Assembly: GCF_001426195.1 (NCBI RefSeq)
Contig: NZ_LMRS01000023.1
Location: 1 to 64,000 of the forward strand
From: Sphingomonas sp. Leaf339
GTDB taxonomy: Bacteria > Pseudomonadota > Alphaproteobacteria > Sphingomonadales > Sphingomonadaceae
Length of the DNA: 64,000 bases
Direction: 5' to 3'
Positions 46,108-59,592 of this stretch are shown here, piece after piece (the first letter of the stretch is position 1; each line of letters begins with the position of its first letter). Below the pieces are notes generated by a model that ran no database searches, was not told where the DNA came from, and was given only the letters and a program-made list of their open reading frames with translations. A program made the translations under genes and the position numbers.

Positions 46108-46719
46108 ATGACCGAATGGCATTTCTACGAACCCGCGGCAGGCCATCGCCTGCCGCACGACCCCCTCAACGCGATCGTCGCGCCGCGACCGATCGGCTGG
46201 ATCTCCACCGTGTCGGCGGCGGGCAAACGCAACCTCGCACCCTACAGCTTCTTCAACCTGTTCAATTACCGGCCGCCGCTGATCGGCTTTTCGTCGATGG
46301 GGTGGAAGGACTCGGTCGCCAATGCCGAGGCGACCGGCGAATTCGTCTGGAATCTCGCCACCCGCGATCTGGCCGAGGCGATGAACGCCAGTTCGGCGGC
46401 GACTGACGACGACGAATTCACGCTCGCCGGACTGGAAGCCACTCCTTCCCGGCTCGTTGCCCCGCCCCGCGTTGCGGCCAGCCCGGTCGCGTTCGAATGC
46501 AAGCTGACCCAGTTGATCCGGCTGGAGACCAAGGAAGGCCGCGCGCTCGACCAATGGCTGGTGATCGGCGAGGCGGTCGGCATCCATATCGATGCCGCCC
46601 TGCTGGAAGACGGCATCTACCAGACAGCCCGTGCCCGACCGATCTCTCGCGGCGGCGGTCCGGCCGATTATTTTGAGACGCGCGAGGATGCGCTGTTCCG
46701 CATGAAACGACCGGATTGA
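46108..46719 (+). CDS. Flavin reductase-like FMN-binding protein
   Basis: 203 residues. The split-barrel flavin domain has VAPRPIGWISTVSAAGKRNL, APYSFFNLFNYRPPLIGFSS, FVWNLATRDLAEAMN and FECKLTQLIRLETK. A C-terminal extension ends YQTARARPISRGGGPADYF, as in the group of flavoredoxin-like oxidoreductases. The substrate is unknown. Divergent from the cytochrome b gene. Confidence 0.9.
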   Translation: MTEWHFYEPAAGHRLPHDPLNAIVAPRPIGWISTVSAAGKRNLAPYSFFNLFNYRPPLIGFSSMGWKDSVANAEATGEFVWNLATRDLAEAMNASSAATDDDEFTLAGLEATPSRLVAPPRVAASPVAFECKLTQLIRLETKEGRALDQWLVIGEAVGIHIDAALLEDGIYQTARARPISRGGGPADYFETREDALFRMKRPD

Positions 46720-46720
46720 G

Positions 46721-46758
46721 TAACGACTCTCGTTATATGGAATAGTAAATCAACTATT
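46721..46758. promoter_or_regulatory. Two perfect dyads upstream of the PL11 lyase
   Basis: TAACGA-CTC-TCGTTA (46721-46735) and AATAGT-AAATCA-ACTATT (46741-46746 with 46753-46758) are perfect inverted repeats lying 69-106 bases before the lyase start, in an AT-rich stretch that stands out from its surroundings. They are good candidates for operators of a sugar-responsive repressor; the first could also be a weak terminator of the flavin reductase. Confidence 0.5.
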
Positions 46759-46826
46759 GATCGACTCAAATTAAGCCTGCATCATTGTCCCTGTCGACCG
46801 AACACGGCGGCAGGGAGAGGATGAGC

Positions 46827-48704
46827 ATGAGCAAGGCGCTTTGGAGAACCGCGGCACGAGCATCGATCGTCGCGATCGCAACGACATTGGTGGCCGCCGC
46901 CCCGGCAATCGGCGCGCGACAGATCGAACGGCTCGATCGGGGCGTCACGGCGGTGCCGGCGATCGGCGGCACCGGCATCCTGGTCAGCTGGCGATTGCTG
47001 TCGACCGACGCCGCCGGCACCGGTTTCAACCTGTACCGTGACGGCGTGAAGCTGAATGCCGCGCCGTTGACCGGCGCGACCAATTTCCGCGATGACGGCG
47101 GCACGGCGACATCGACCTATGCGATCAAGGTGGTCGTGAACGGTCGCGAACAGGACCGCGCCTTCACCGCCCGCGTCTGGGCGGCGGGATATGGCACGAT
47201 CCCCATCCAGCAACCCGCCGGCGGCACGACGCCCGACGGCGTCGCCTATACCTACACCGCCAACGACGCGAGCGTCGGCGATCTCGACGGCGATGGCCGG
47301 TACGAGATCGTGCTGAAGTGGGACCCGACCAATTCGAAGGACAATTCGCAGTCCGGCTATACCGGCCCGGTGCTGCTCGACGCCTATACGCTCGACGGTC
47401 GCCGTCTGTGGCGGATCGACCTCGGCCGCAACATCCGCGCCGGCGCGCATTACACACAGTTCCAGGTGCAGGATTACGACGGTGACGGCCGCGCCGAAGT
47501 GGTGATGAAGACCGCCGACGGCACCGTCGATGGCGAGGGCCGGGTGATCGGCAACGCATCCGCCGATTTCCGCAACACCGCCGGCTATGTCCTGGCCGGC
47601 CCCGAATATCTGACCGCGTTCCAAGGTGCCACCGGCCGCGCGCTCAGCACGGTGAAGTACGTCCCCGGCCGCCACCCCAACACCGAGAACCCGACCGGCG
47701 CCCAGCTCAGCGCGATCTGGGGCGATAATTACGGCAACCGCGTCGATCGTTTCCTCGCCGGCACCGCCTATTTCGACGGCGCGCGGCCCAGCATCGTGAT
47801 GGGCCGTGGCTATTACACCCGCTCGACCGTGGCCGCGTGGGATTTCCGGAACGGCCAGCTGGTGCAACGCTGGTTCTTCGATTCCTCGGCGCAGGGCGTG
47901 CCCAGCAACTATACCGGTCAGGGCAACCACAATCTCAGCATCGCCGATGTCGATGGCGACGGCCGTGACGAGATCATCTACGGATCGATGGCGATCGACG
48001 ATGACGGCACGGCGATGTGGACCGCCAAGGTCAACAACATCAAGGTCGGCCATGGCGACGCCCTCCACGTCGGCGACCTCGACCCCAATCGCCCCGGTCT
48101 GGAACGGTTCGGCGTGCATGAGGATTTCGCCGGCAACGGCGGCATCGCCGCCACGATGATGGACGCCCGCACCGGCCAGGTGCTGTGGACCGTCTCCGGT
48201 AATCGCGACAATGGCCGCGGCGTCTCCGCCGATATCGATCCACGTTACGCCGGCGAAGAGAACTGGTCCGCCCGCCACACCGGCCTGATGACGGCCGCCG
48301 GTCAGGTAATCAGCGCCGCCAAGCCCGCCCAGACAAACTTTGCCATCTGGTGGGACGGCGACCGTTTACGCGAGCTGCTCGACGGCACGACGATCAGCAA
48401 GTGGAACTGGACCACCGGCACCGCGACGACGCTGCTGAACATGACCGGCACCATCTCCGCCAACGGTACCAAGGCGACGCCGGCGCTGGCCGCCGACATC
48501 TTGGGCGACTGGCGCGAGGAGGTGGTGATGGCCGCCGCCGACAACCAGTCGCTGCGCATCTATGCGACGCCCTACCCCACCGAAACGCGCCTGCCGACGC
48601 TGATGCACGACCCGGTCTATCGCGCCAGCGTCGCGTGGCAGAACACCGCCTACAACCAGCCGACGCACACCGGCTTCTATCTGGGCGAAACGACCGCGCC
48701 GTAA
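46827..48704 (+). CDS. Exported rhamnogalacturonan lyase, polysaccharide lyase family 11
   Basis: 625 residues. After a signal peptide (ARASIVAIATTLVAAAPAIGA) come RQIERLDRGVTAV and SWRLLSTDAAGTGFNLYRDG, the PL11 start. An eight-bladed propeller with calcium-binding repeats follows (VGDLDGDGRYEI, QDYDGDGRAEVV, ADVDGDGRDEII), and the ending AWQNTAYNQPTHTGFYLG is the YesW/YesX signature. It cleaves the rhamnose-galacturonate backbone of pectin. ATG 46827 rather than 46821 fits the GGGAGAGG spacing. The next gene is 50 bases on. Confidence 0.92.
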   Translation: MSKALWRTAARASIVAIATTLVAAAPAIGARQIERLDRGVTAVPAIGGTGILVSWRLLSTDAAGTGFNLYRDGVKLNAAPLTGATNFRDDGGTATSTYAIKVVVNGREQDRAFTARVWAAGYGTIPIQQPAGGTTPDGVAYTYTANDASVGDLDGDGRYEIVLKWDPTNSKDNSQSGYTGPVLLDAYTLDGRRLWRIDLGRNIRAGAHYTQFQVQDYDGDGRAEVVMKTADGTVDGEGRVIGNASADFRNTAGYVLAGPEYLTAFQGATGRALSTVKYVPGRHPNTENPTGAQLSAIWGDNYGNRVDRFLAGTAYFDGARPSIVMGRGYYTRSTVAAWDFRNGQLVQRWFFDSSAQGVPSNYTGQGNHNLSIADVDGDGRDEIIYGSMAIDDDGTAMWTAKVNNIKVGHGDALHVGDLDPNRPGLERFGVHEDFAGNGGIAATMMDARTGQVLWTVSGNRDNGRGVSADIDPRYAGEENWSARHTGLMTAAGQVISAAKPAQTNFAIWWDGDRLRELLDGTTISKWNWTTGTATTLLNMTGTISANGTKATPALAADILGDWREEVVMAAADNQSLRIYATPYPTETRLPTLMHDPVYRASVAWQNTAYNQPTHTGFYLGETTAP

Positions 48705-48754
48705 CCGATGCGGGGGCGGCGCGCGTCGCCCCCGAAAACATAAAGAGGGAGAGC

Positions 48755-49393
48755 ATGATGAAGCGGATTTCGGGACTCGTTGCGCTCGGCGCGGCGGCGA
48801 TGGCATTGAGCGCGCCGGCCACGGCGGCGACGCTGACGACGGCGTTCGATGCCGACAACGGCAATGACGGCGTGATGTTCGACGTGTCGGTGCTGACCGG
48901 CGGCGTATCGCTGCAAAGCATCGGCATCAATGCAGAGGCCGGCACCTTCGATTATGCGGTCTATTACCGCGCGGGCGGCATCGGCACCGCGGTCAACACG
49001 CCCGACGCATGGACCCTGCTCGGCAATTTCAACGCGCTGACCACCGCCGGCTTGGGTGCGGTCACGCTGCTCGACATCGCCGATCTCGATCTGGCGGCGG
49101 ACAGCCTGTACGGCTTCTACGTCACCGATACGCAGGGCGCGTTCTCGATCGCCTATACGAACAGCGCCGGATCGGTCGGCGATGTGCTGGCCGCCGACGA
49201 GCGGCTGGCGATCGGCGTCGGGTACGGCGTGACTTATGCGTTCGGCGATGCGTCGTCGCCCCGCGCCTTCAACGGCGCGCTGAACTATGTCGCGGCGGTG
49301 CCGGAACCGGCTAGTTGGGCGATGATGATCGCTGGCTTCGCGCTGGTCGGCATCACGATGCGCCGTCGCCGGACACGCGTGGTCTTCGCCTGA
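48755..49393 (+). CDS. PEP-CTERM sorting domain protein
   Basis: 212 residues. Signal peptide (LVALGAAAMALSAPATAA), a beta-rich body with no known catalytic motif, then [20 protein letters not shown] and a basic tail RRRRTR. The PEP motif plus hydrophobic helix and arginines is the substrate signal for an exosortase (EpsH type), which links such proteins to extracellular polysaccharide. No exosortase is in the window. AGAGGGAGA precedes the ATG. Co-oriented with the PL11 lyase. Confidence 0.9.
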   Translation: MMKRISGLVALGAAAMALSAPATAATLTTAFDADNGNDGVMFDVSVLTGGVSLQSIGINAEAGTFDYAVYYRAGGIGTAVNTPDAWTLLGNFNALTTAGLGAVTLLDIADLDLAADSLYGFYVTDTQGAFSIAYTNSAGSVGDVLAADERLAIGVGYGVTYAFGDASSPRAFNGALNYVAAVPEPASWAMMIAGFALVGITMRRRRTRVVFA

Positions 49394-49414
49394 ACCTATC
49401 GGGAAGCGGCGTGG

Positions 49415-49990
49415 TCAGCGACCAGCCGCTTCCTCCTCCGGCGTCTTGCGCACCGGTTCGGCCCCGCCCGCATTGGTCCGGGCGACGATCTCCTCCGCGC
49501 TCAACTCGCCCGACGGCCGTACCGGCGCCGGATCGAGCCCTTGCCGGGCAGGCGCTGGCCCCGCCCCGACACCGCCGAGCAGATAGAGGTCGGACCGCAC
49601 GCCGTTCTCGATCAATACAACATGATCGCTCTCGACCGCTGCCAGCGTGATGCCGGGCGCGACCGTATCGCCGATCCGGAATGTCGCGGGCTGCTGCCCG
49701 TCGCGGCCGATCGTCGCCGACGACGCAGCGGGCGTCCCACCGACGAATACCGCGCGCAATTCGATGCCGACCCCGGCGGACGGATCGGTCGCGGCCGGCG
49801 TGTCGCCCGCCACCACGACGACGCCCGTCCCGGCGGATGCCACGGGTTCGACCGGCGACCAGTGCCAGAACGCGACCGTGCCGATCAGCAGCAGCGCGAT
49901 TATGCCCAGCGCATAAAGCGATCGCTGTGCCGATCGCGCCGGCAGCAGTTCCGGTCGGATGGTGGCGTGGGGCCGGACCGGGGTGGTCAT
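49415..49990 (-). CDS. GspC-like inner-membrane protein (type II secretion)
   Basis: 191 residues. A single transmembrane helix (SLYALGIIALLLIGTVAFW) is followed by a disordered linker and a periplasmic HR-type domain: IELRAVFVGG, PATFRIGDTVAPGITLAAVE and DHVVLIENGVRSDLYLL. This is the homology region by which GspC meets the GspD secretin. The tail is proline/alanine/glutamate-rich. No other gsp gene is nearby. Converges on the PEP-CTERM gene, leaving 21 bases between stops. An ATG 12 bases upstream (50002) is the alternative start. Confidence 0.7.
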   Translation of the reverse strand: MTTPVRPHATIRPELLPARSAQRSLYALGIIALLLIGTVAFWHWSPVEPVASAGTGVVVVAGDTPAATDPSAGVGIELRAVFVGGTPAASSATIGRDGQQPATFRIGDTVAPGITLAAVESDHVVLIENGVRSDLYLLGGVGAGPAPARQGLDPAPVRPSGELSAEEIVARTNAGGAEPVRKTPEEEAAGR

Positions 49991-50146
49991 GCCGCCCGCC
50001 AAATCAGGGTGCGCTTCAGGTGCCGCACGTCATCGCTCTCCCGCTCCCATCGAGGGGAGCCTGTCGGCGGTGAATCCGCCGGTTATCATCAAGGTAGGAG
50101 AGGCGGGGCCGGGAGGCAATCGTCAGACCGAATGTCCGAGCGCATT

Positions 50147-50908
50147 TCAGCCATAGGCGCGGTAGAAGAACACCGTCGTCGTCAGCGCGGTGACCAGGAT
50201 CGTCCAGCCGCGCACCGCCCAGGGCGGCAACCGCTTGCCCACGATCGCGCCCAGCCAGCCGCCGACGATCCCGCCCGCCAGCATCGGCACGCACGCCTCC
50301 CACCGCACCAGCCCCGCCAGGACGAAGACGATCGCGGCGGAGAAGTTGGCGGTGGCCAGCATCAGCGTGCGCGGCGCGAACATCGATCGCGGGCTGGCCC
50401 CGGCGAGGAGACCATAGGTCGCGGTCATCATCATACCGATGCCGCCGCCGAAATAGCCGCCATAGACGCCCAACACCGCCTGCGCCGCGACCAGCACGCG
50501 CGGCCCGATCGTCACCCGATGCCGCAACCAGTCGGCCAGTCGCGGCCCGAACACGATCGCCAGCGTCGCGACCAGCAACAGCCACGGCACGATCACGTCG
50601 AACGCCGCCCCCGGCGTCCATGCCAGCAGCGCGCTGCCGACCAGCGCGGCGGCAAAGGTGATCGCCGCCAGTCGCCGGACCGGCACGTCGCCGACGGGCG
50701 CCAGTTCATCACGGAAACTCCACGCGCTCGCCGCCGCCCCGGGCATCAGCGCCAGGTTGGACGTGGCGTTGGCGATGTTGGCGGGCGTTCCCAACGCCAG
50801 CAGCGCGGGCATCGTCGCGAACGTGCCGCCACCCGCCAGCGCGTTCATCGCGCCGCCGACTACCCCCGCCCCCGCCGCCAGTGATAGCGATGCGGGATCA
50901 AGCCCCAT
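50147..50908 (-). CDS. Sulfite exporter TauE/SafE family membrane protein
   Basis: 253 residues with about eight hydrophobic segments. The duplicated TauE/SafE pattern is visible: AGAGVVGGAMNALAGGGTFATMP in the first half and GVYGGYFGGGIGMMMTATYG in the second. This family carries sulfite, sulfoacetate or other small anions. The ATG lies 1 base after the rlmN stop; a TTG at 50917 overlapping rlmN is the alternative. Confidence 0.9.
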   Translation of the reverse strand: MGLDPASLSLAAGAGVVGGAMNALAGGGTFATMPALLALGTPANIANATSNLALMPGAAASAWSFRDELAPVGDVPVRRLAAITFAAALVGSALLAWTPGAAFDVIVPWLLLVATLAIVFGPRLADWLRHRVTIGPRVLVAAQAVLGVYGGYFGGGIGMMMTATYGLLAGASPRSMFAPRTLMLATANFSAAIVFVLAGLVRWEACVPMLAGGIVGGWLGAIVGKRLPPWAVRGWTILVTALTTTVFFYRAYG

Positions 50909-50909
50909 A

Positions 50910-52106
50910 TCAAGCAACGAGCGCGGCCGCCTCGCGATCTAGGTCGGCGCGGCTCTTCTTCTCGGCCGCGGTCTTCAACTGGCCGCACGCCGCATCGATA
51001 TCGCGCCCGCGCGGGGTGCGGACAGGGGCCGAGATGCCGCCCTCGAACACGATGTCGGAGAACGAGCGGATGCGGTCCGGTGTCGAACATTCGTAATTCG
51101 CGCCCGGCCACGGGTTGAACGGGATCAGGTTCACCTTGGCGGGCAGATCGTAATGGCGCAGCAGCCGGACGAGTTCGTGCGCGTCGGCGTCCGAATCGTT
51201 CTTGTCCTTCAGCATCACATATTCGAACGTGATCCTCCGCGCGTTGTTGGCGCCGGGATAATCGGCGCACGCCTGCAACAATTCCTCGATGCCGTATTTA
51301 CGATTGAGCGGCACGATCTCGTCGCGCACTTCCTTGGTCACCGCGTGCAGCGACACCGCGAGGTTCACGCCGATCTCCGCGCCCGCACGCGCCATCATCG
51401 GCACGACGCCCGACGTCGACAGCGTGATCCGCCGCTTCGACAAAGCGAGACCGTCGCCGTCCATCACCAGCTTCAGCGCATCGCGCACCGCGTCGAAATT
51501 ATACAGCGGCTCACCCATGCCCATCATCACGATGTTGGTCAGCATCCGGCCCTCGGGCTGCGACGGCCATTCGCCCAGCGCATCGCGGGCCAGCATCACC
51601 TGCCCCACGATCTCGCCCGCGGTCAGGTTGCGCACCAGCCGCATCGTGCCGGTGTGGCAAAAGGTGCAGTTGAGCGTGCAGCCGACCTGGCTCGACACGC
51701 ACAGCGTACCGCGATCGGCATCGGGGATGAACACCGCCTCGTAATCCTGCCCGTCGGGCGACCGCAGCAGCCATTTGCGCGTGCCGTCGGTCGATACCTG
51801 CGCCTCGACCACTTCCGGGCGGCCGACCACGAACCGCTCGGTCAGCCACGGATGCTGCGCCTTGGCGATATCGGTCATCTGCGCGAACTCGGTCGCGCCG
51901 CGATTGTACAGCCAGTGGAATATCTGCTTGCCGCGCAGCTTGGCCTGTTTCAGCTCCATGCCGGCATCCAGCAAGGTCTGGCGCAACTGCTCCTTGGTCA
52001 ACCCGATCAGGTCGATCCGCCCATCCGCCCGAAGACTGGGCGCGCGCGGCACGGGTACGGGATCGACATGCCCGGGGATGGGCATCAGGTTCGCGGCTGT
52101 CTGCAT
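50910..52106 (-). CDS. rlmN: 23S rRNA (adenine(2503)-C(2))-methyltransferase
   Basis: 398 residues. The radical-SAM cluster motif is [11 protein letters not shown]. Flanking segments are [32 protein letters not shown] (as [12 protein letters not shown]) and [18 protein letters not shown], and the catalytic second cysteine is expected in NYECSTPD. It methylates A2503 of 23S rRNA and some tRNAs at A37. The TauE gene follows immediately. Confidence 0.96.
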   Translation of the reverse strand: MQTAANLMPIPGHVDPVPVPRAPSLRADGRIDLIGLTKEQLRQTLLDAGMELKQAKLRGKQIFHWLYNRGATEFAQMTDIAKAQHPWLTERFVVGRPEVVEAQVSTDGTRKWLLRSPDGQDYEAVFIPDADRGTLCVSSQVGCTLNCTFCHTGTMRLVRNLTAGEIVGQVMLARDALGEWPSQPEGRMLTNIVMMGMGEPLYNFDAVRDALKLVMDGDGLALSKRRITLSTSGVVPMMARAGAEIGVNLAVSLHAVTKEVRDEIVPLNRKYGIEELLQACADYPGANNARRITFEYVMLKDKNDSDADAHELVRLLRHYDLPAKVNLIPFNPWPGANYECSTPDRIRSFSDIVFEGGISAPVRTPRGRDIDAACGQLKTAAEKKSRADLDREAAALVA

Positions 52107-52145
52107 GGCCGGGGCCTTACTGCAAAAACGTGGCTTTTTCCACTC

Positions 52146-52670
52146 CTACCGCCCGCCAAGCCCCAGGCACGCCAGCGCCGCCGCGTCGATCGCGGTGGCG
52201 GCGCCAGCCAGCGCATAGGTATCGGCGAACGGCCGCCCGCCGACCCCCACCCACTCCACGCTCATGCTGCGTTCCAACCGTAGCGCCGCGACCAGCGCAC
52301 GGTCGCTGGCCGAATCGGTCGCCCAGGCGTCATGCCCGCGCCCGATCAACTGGAACCGGCGCTCGCCGGCGGTCAGCGTGATGACCGCGCCTGGGGCGGC
52401 AAGGCGGCTGAGGCGGATGTGCAGCGACGATCGCAGGCCGCGCGCCGGCCACGTCGCGATGCTGGCCGCCGCCGGCGTGCGCCATCCGCCCGCGGCCACC
52501 ACGGGGCGGGCGATCGCATAGCAGCGCCGGGCATCGCGGAACGCCGCCCAGCCGCGATAGACGCCGACCGTCTGGCTAGTCGGGTCGCGCTGTGCCCCAA
52601 TTGGCGCCGCGCTGGTCGGCCACGCGGCCAGACCCAGCATCATCGCTCCGATCCGTGCCACCTGCCGCAT
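52146..52670 (-). CDS. Small exported protein, IalB-like
   Basis: 174 residues with a signal peptide (RQVARIGAMMLGLAAWPTSAA). The body has GVYRGWAAFRDARRCYAIARP, then SLHIRLSRLAAPGAVITL, RRFQLIGRGHDAWATDS and MSVEWVGVGG, reminiscent of the invasion-associated locus B (IalB) family, but not certain. ATG 52670 is chosen; the 98 codons open upstream cross the dnaN region and are not real. Confidence 0.6.
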   Translation of the reverse strand: MRQVARIGAMMLGLAAWPTSAAPIGAQRDPTSQTVGVYRGWAAFRDARRCYAIARPVVAAGGWRTPAAASIATWPARGLRSSLHIRLSRLAAPGAVITLTAGERRFQLIGRGHDAWATDSASDRALVAALRLERSMSVEWVGVGGRPFADTYALAGAATAIDAAALACLGLGGR

Positions 52671-52839
52671 CCGCGCGCTTTTCACCGCCCGGCGAGCAGA
52701 CGCAACGGCAATTCCATGTGCGGTCGTGTCCTCGTTCCGAAACGATCCCGCCGGAACGCTTGCCCTGCCCCCTTTTTTCAGTAGGACTGGCCGCCAATTT
52801 TCCGGCCCCGGGATTCGTTGGGGCCGAAGGGGATACCGC

Positions 52840-53958
52840 ATGAAGGCGACGATCGAACGCGCAACGCTCCTCAAGGGGCTGAGCCATGTCCAGTCCGTGG
52901 TGGAGCGGCGCAACACCATCCCCATCCTGTCGAACGTGCTGCTCGAGGCGACCGCCGAGGGCACGCTGAAGATGATGGCGACCGACCTCGATCTTCAGAT
53001 CAACGAATCGGTGCCAGCCGCGGTCGATCAGCCCGGCTCCACCACCGTGTCCGCCCACACGCTGTTCGACATCGCCCGCAAGCTGCCCGAGGGGTCGCAG
53101 GTCCAGCTGTCGGCCGCCGAGGGCCGGATGGCAATCGTCGCCGGCCGCGCCCGCTTCTCGCTCGGCACACTGCCGCGCGACGATTTCCCGGTGATCGCCG
53201 AGGGTGAGCTGCCGACCCAGTTCGAACTGCCCGCCGAAACGCTGAAGCAGATCATCGACAAGACGCGTTTCGCGATCTCGACCGAAGAAACGCGCTATTA
53301 TCTGAACGGCATCTTCCTGCACGTCGCCGACGGCGACAGCGCGCAGCCGGTGCTGAAGGCGGCGGCGACCGATGGTCATCGCCTGGCGCGCATCACCTTG
53401 CCCCGCCCTGATGGCGCGGAAAACATGCCTGACGTGATCGTGCCGCGCAAATGCGTCGCCGAGCTGCGCAAGCTGCTCGACGAGGTCGATGGATCGGTCG
53501 GCGTATCGCTGTCGGGCACCAAGATCCGCTTCGATCTCGGTCGCGCTCTGCTGACGTCGAAGCTGATCGACGGCACCTTCCCCGATTATTCGCGCGTCAT
53601 CCCCACCGGCAATGACAAGATCCTGAAGATCGATCCCAAGAGCTTCATGGAGGGCGTCGACCGTGTCTCGACCATCGCCACGGAGAAGACCCGTGCGGTG
53701 AAGATGGCGCTCGACCGCGACAAGATCACGCTGTCGGTCACCAGCCCCGAAAACGGCACCGCCGCCGAGGAAGTGTCCGGCGAATATGTCGCGACGCCGT
53801 TCGAGATCGGCTTCAACAGCCGCTATCTGCTCGACATTCTCGGCCAGATCGACAGCGACGTCGTCGAGGTACACCTGGCCGACGCCGCCGCCCCCACCCT
53901 GATCCGCGAGAACGACAAGAGCCCGGCGCTCTATGTGTTGATGCCGATGCGGGTCTGA
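52840..53958 (+). CDS. dnaN: DNA polymerase III subunit beta (sliding clamp)
   Basis: 372 residues. Starts MKATIERATLLKGLSHVQSV, with three clamp repeats; LKMMATDLDLQI, DGHRLARITL and the C-terminal SPALYVLMPMR are DnaN hallmarks. It tethers the replicase to DNA. Frame is open 38 codons further upstream, but MKATIER is the family start. dnaA is not adjacent; a 47-codon ORF and recF follow. Confidence 0.97.
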   Translation: MKATIERATLLKGLSHVQSVVERRNTIPILSNVLLEATAEGTLKMMATDLDLQINESVPAAVDQPGSTTVSAHTLFDIARKLPEGSQVQLSAAEGRMAIVAGRARFSLGTLPRDDFPVIAEGELPTQFELPAETLKQIIDKTRFAISTEETRYYLNGIFLHVADGDSAQPVLKAAATDGHRLARITLPRPDGAENMPDVIVPRKCVAELRKLLDEVDGSVGVSLSGTKIRFDLGRALLTSKLIDGTFPDYSRVIPTGNDKILKIDPKSFMEGVDRVSTIATEKTRAVKMALDRDKITLSVTSPENGTAAEEVSGEYVATPFEIGFNSRYLLDILGQIDSDVVEVHLADAAAPTLIRENDKSPALYVLMPMRV

Positions 53959-54011
53959 TTGCGGCCATCCCCGACGCGGCCCCAGATGCTCAAACAGGAG
54001 GAGCCGCGATC

Positions 54012-54155
54012 GTGGATGCCTATAATATTCCCGACGCGGATGGCCGACTGACGGCCGCCGCTCCGGTCGCCGGTGACGTCATTCGCCAGCGTCGGGACGT
54101 TCTGGAGAAGACTCGGGGCGTGGCCGAAATGCGCAAGCGAGCCCATTCCCGGTGA
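54012..54155 (+). CDS. Possible 47-residue protein between dnaN and recF
   Basis: A GTG-initiated frame of 47 residues (starting with D-A-Y-N-I-P after the initiator). GGAGGAG lies 9 bases upstream, a very good ribosome binding site. The product is hydrophilic with a basic tail (RQRRDVLEKTRGVAEMRKRA). It ends 51 bases before recF. There is no family I recognise, but placement between co-directional replication genes makes translation plausible. Confidence 0.5.
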   Translation: MDAYNIPDADGRLTAAAPVAGDVIRQRRDVLEKTRGVAEMRKRAHSR

Positions 54156-54206
54156 TCTATCGCGATACGTTTCTGCTGGTGTCGCTTCCTCCCGTCGCCA
54201 CCTGAA

Positions 54207-55250
54207 ATGCCCTCCCGCCTGATCCTCACCGATTTTCGCAATCATGCCGCACTGGCGCTGTCGCCCGGCCCCGGCTTCGTCGTGCTGACGGGCGAGAACG
54301 GCGCCGGCAAGACCAACGTGCTGGAGGCCGTATCCCTGCTCGCCCCCGGTCGCGGGCTGCGCCGCGCGCCGCTGGCGGCGATGGCGCGGCAGGGGGGCGA
54401 TGGCGGGTTCGGCGTGGCGGCGACGGTCGCCGGCGATGTTGAAGTGGCGACCGGCGCGCTCGCTTCCGCACCCGAACGGCGATTGGTCCGCGTGCAGGGC
54501 GCGACCGCGTCCGCCAACACGCTGCCCGAATGGGTGACGGTCCTGTGGCTCACCCCCGCGACCGACCGGTTGTTCGTCGAGCCGGCGGGCGAGCGGCGGC
54601 GGTTCCTCGACCGGCTGACGCTGGCGCTCGCCCCCTCGCACGCCATGCACGCGACCCGGTACGAGGCGGCGATGCGGGAGCGCAACCGCCTGCTGACCGG
54701 CGAGCGTCATGCCGATCCCGACTGGCTGAGCGCGCTGGAGGCGCGGATGGTGGAGCATGGCACCGCGCTCGATACCGCCCGCGCCGATACGGTGACGCTG
54801 CTGGCCGAACGGCTGGCGGCGGTGCCGGCGGGGCCGTTCGCCCGCGCCGGGCTGGCGCTGGTCGGCGAGGCGATCGAGCCGGAGGCGTTCGCCGCCGCGC
54901 TGGCGATGGGGAGGCGGCGCGATGCGGCGGCGGGGCGGACGCTGGTCGGCCCGCACCGTGCCGATCTGGCGGTCACTCATCTCGACAAGGATCAGGCCGC
55001 CGCCCTCGCCTCCACCGGCGAGCAGAAGGCGTTGCTGCTGGGCATCGTCCTCGCCCATGCCGAATTGGTCGCCGACCGCACCGGCCGCGCGCCTGTGCTG
55101 TTACTCGACGAGGTCGCCGCGCATCTCGACCCCACGCGCCGCGCCGCCTTGTTCGACCGGCTGGCAGGGCGCGGCCAGACCTGGATGACCGGCACCGAGC
55201 CGGCGTTGTTCGACGCGATCGGCCTGGACGCGACCCGCATCGAACTGTGA
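54207..55250 (+). CDS. recF: DNA replication and repair protein RecF
   Basis: 347 residues. Walker A is [19 protein letters not shown]; the ABC-type signature region [19 protein letters not shown] and Walker [17 protein letters not shown] close the nucleotide site. RecF loads RecA at gapped DNA with RecO and RecR. ATG 54207 begins [14 protein letters not shown] as expected. Usually gyrB follows; here a sugar dehydrogenase gene comes between. Confidence 0.95.
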   Translation: MPSRLILTDFRNHAALALSPGPGFVVLTGENGAGKTNVLEAVSLLAPGRGLRRAPLAAMARQGGDGGFGVAATVAGDVEVATGALASAPERRLVRVQGATASANTLPEWVTVLWLTPATDRLFVEPAGERRRFLDRLTLALAPSHAMHATRYEAAMRERNRLLTGERHADPDWLSALEARMVEHGTALDTARADTVTLLAERLAAVPAGPFARAGLALVGEAIEPEAFAAALAMGRRRDAAAGRTLVGPHRADLAVTHLDKDQAAALASTGEQKALLLGIVLAHAELVADRTGRAPVLLLDEVAAHLDPTRRAALFDRLAGRGQTWMTGTEPALFDAIGLDATRIEL

Positions 55251-55362
55251 CCGGATGCCCGATGGCGGCGCCGCGAAGTGACCCAATTTGGTACGATACG
55301 GCCTGATTGGGGCCTGCCCTTCCCAACCCACAAAACTATGATGGAGCGGTTAACGGGGGAGC

Positions 55363-59479
<4,117 letters not shown>

Positions 59480-59494
59480 GGGACGCCACACCGA

Positions 59495-59522
59495 CCGTTC
59501 CCCGGCCTCTGCCGGGGAACGG
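59495..59522 (+). terminator. Strong hairpin after gyrB
   Basis: A perfect 12-bp stem CCGTTCCCCGGC/GCCGGGGAACGG with loop CTCT, 15 bases after the stop. It shares its stem words with 19247-19270. Followed by CATTTCG, so the T run is weak. Confidence 0.75.
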
Positions 59523-59592
59523 CATTTCGACGTGCCGGACACCTGTCCGCTATGTCCTACAGCGACATCATCGATTATCCCGGTCGGACAGT

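Noticed and set aside
54152..54205. A 17-residue frame ahead of recF
   Set aside because: Its overlap with the preceding stop is suggestive, but it is too short to support as a gene without conservation data.
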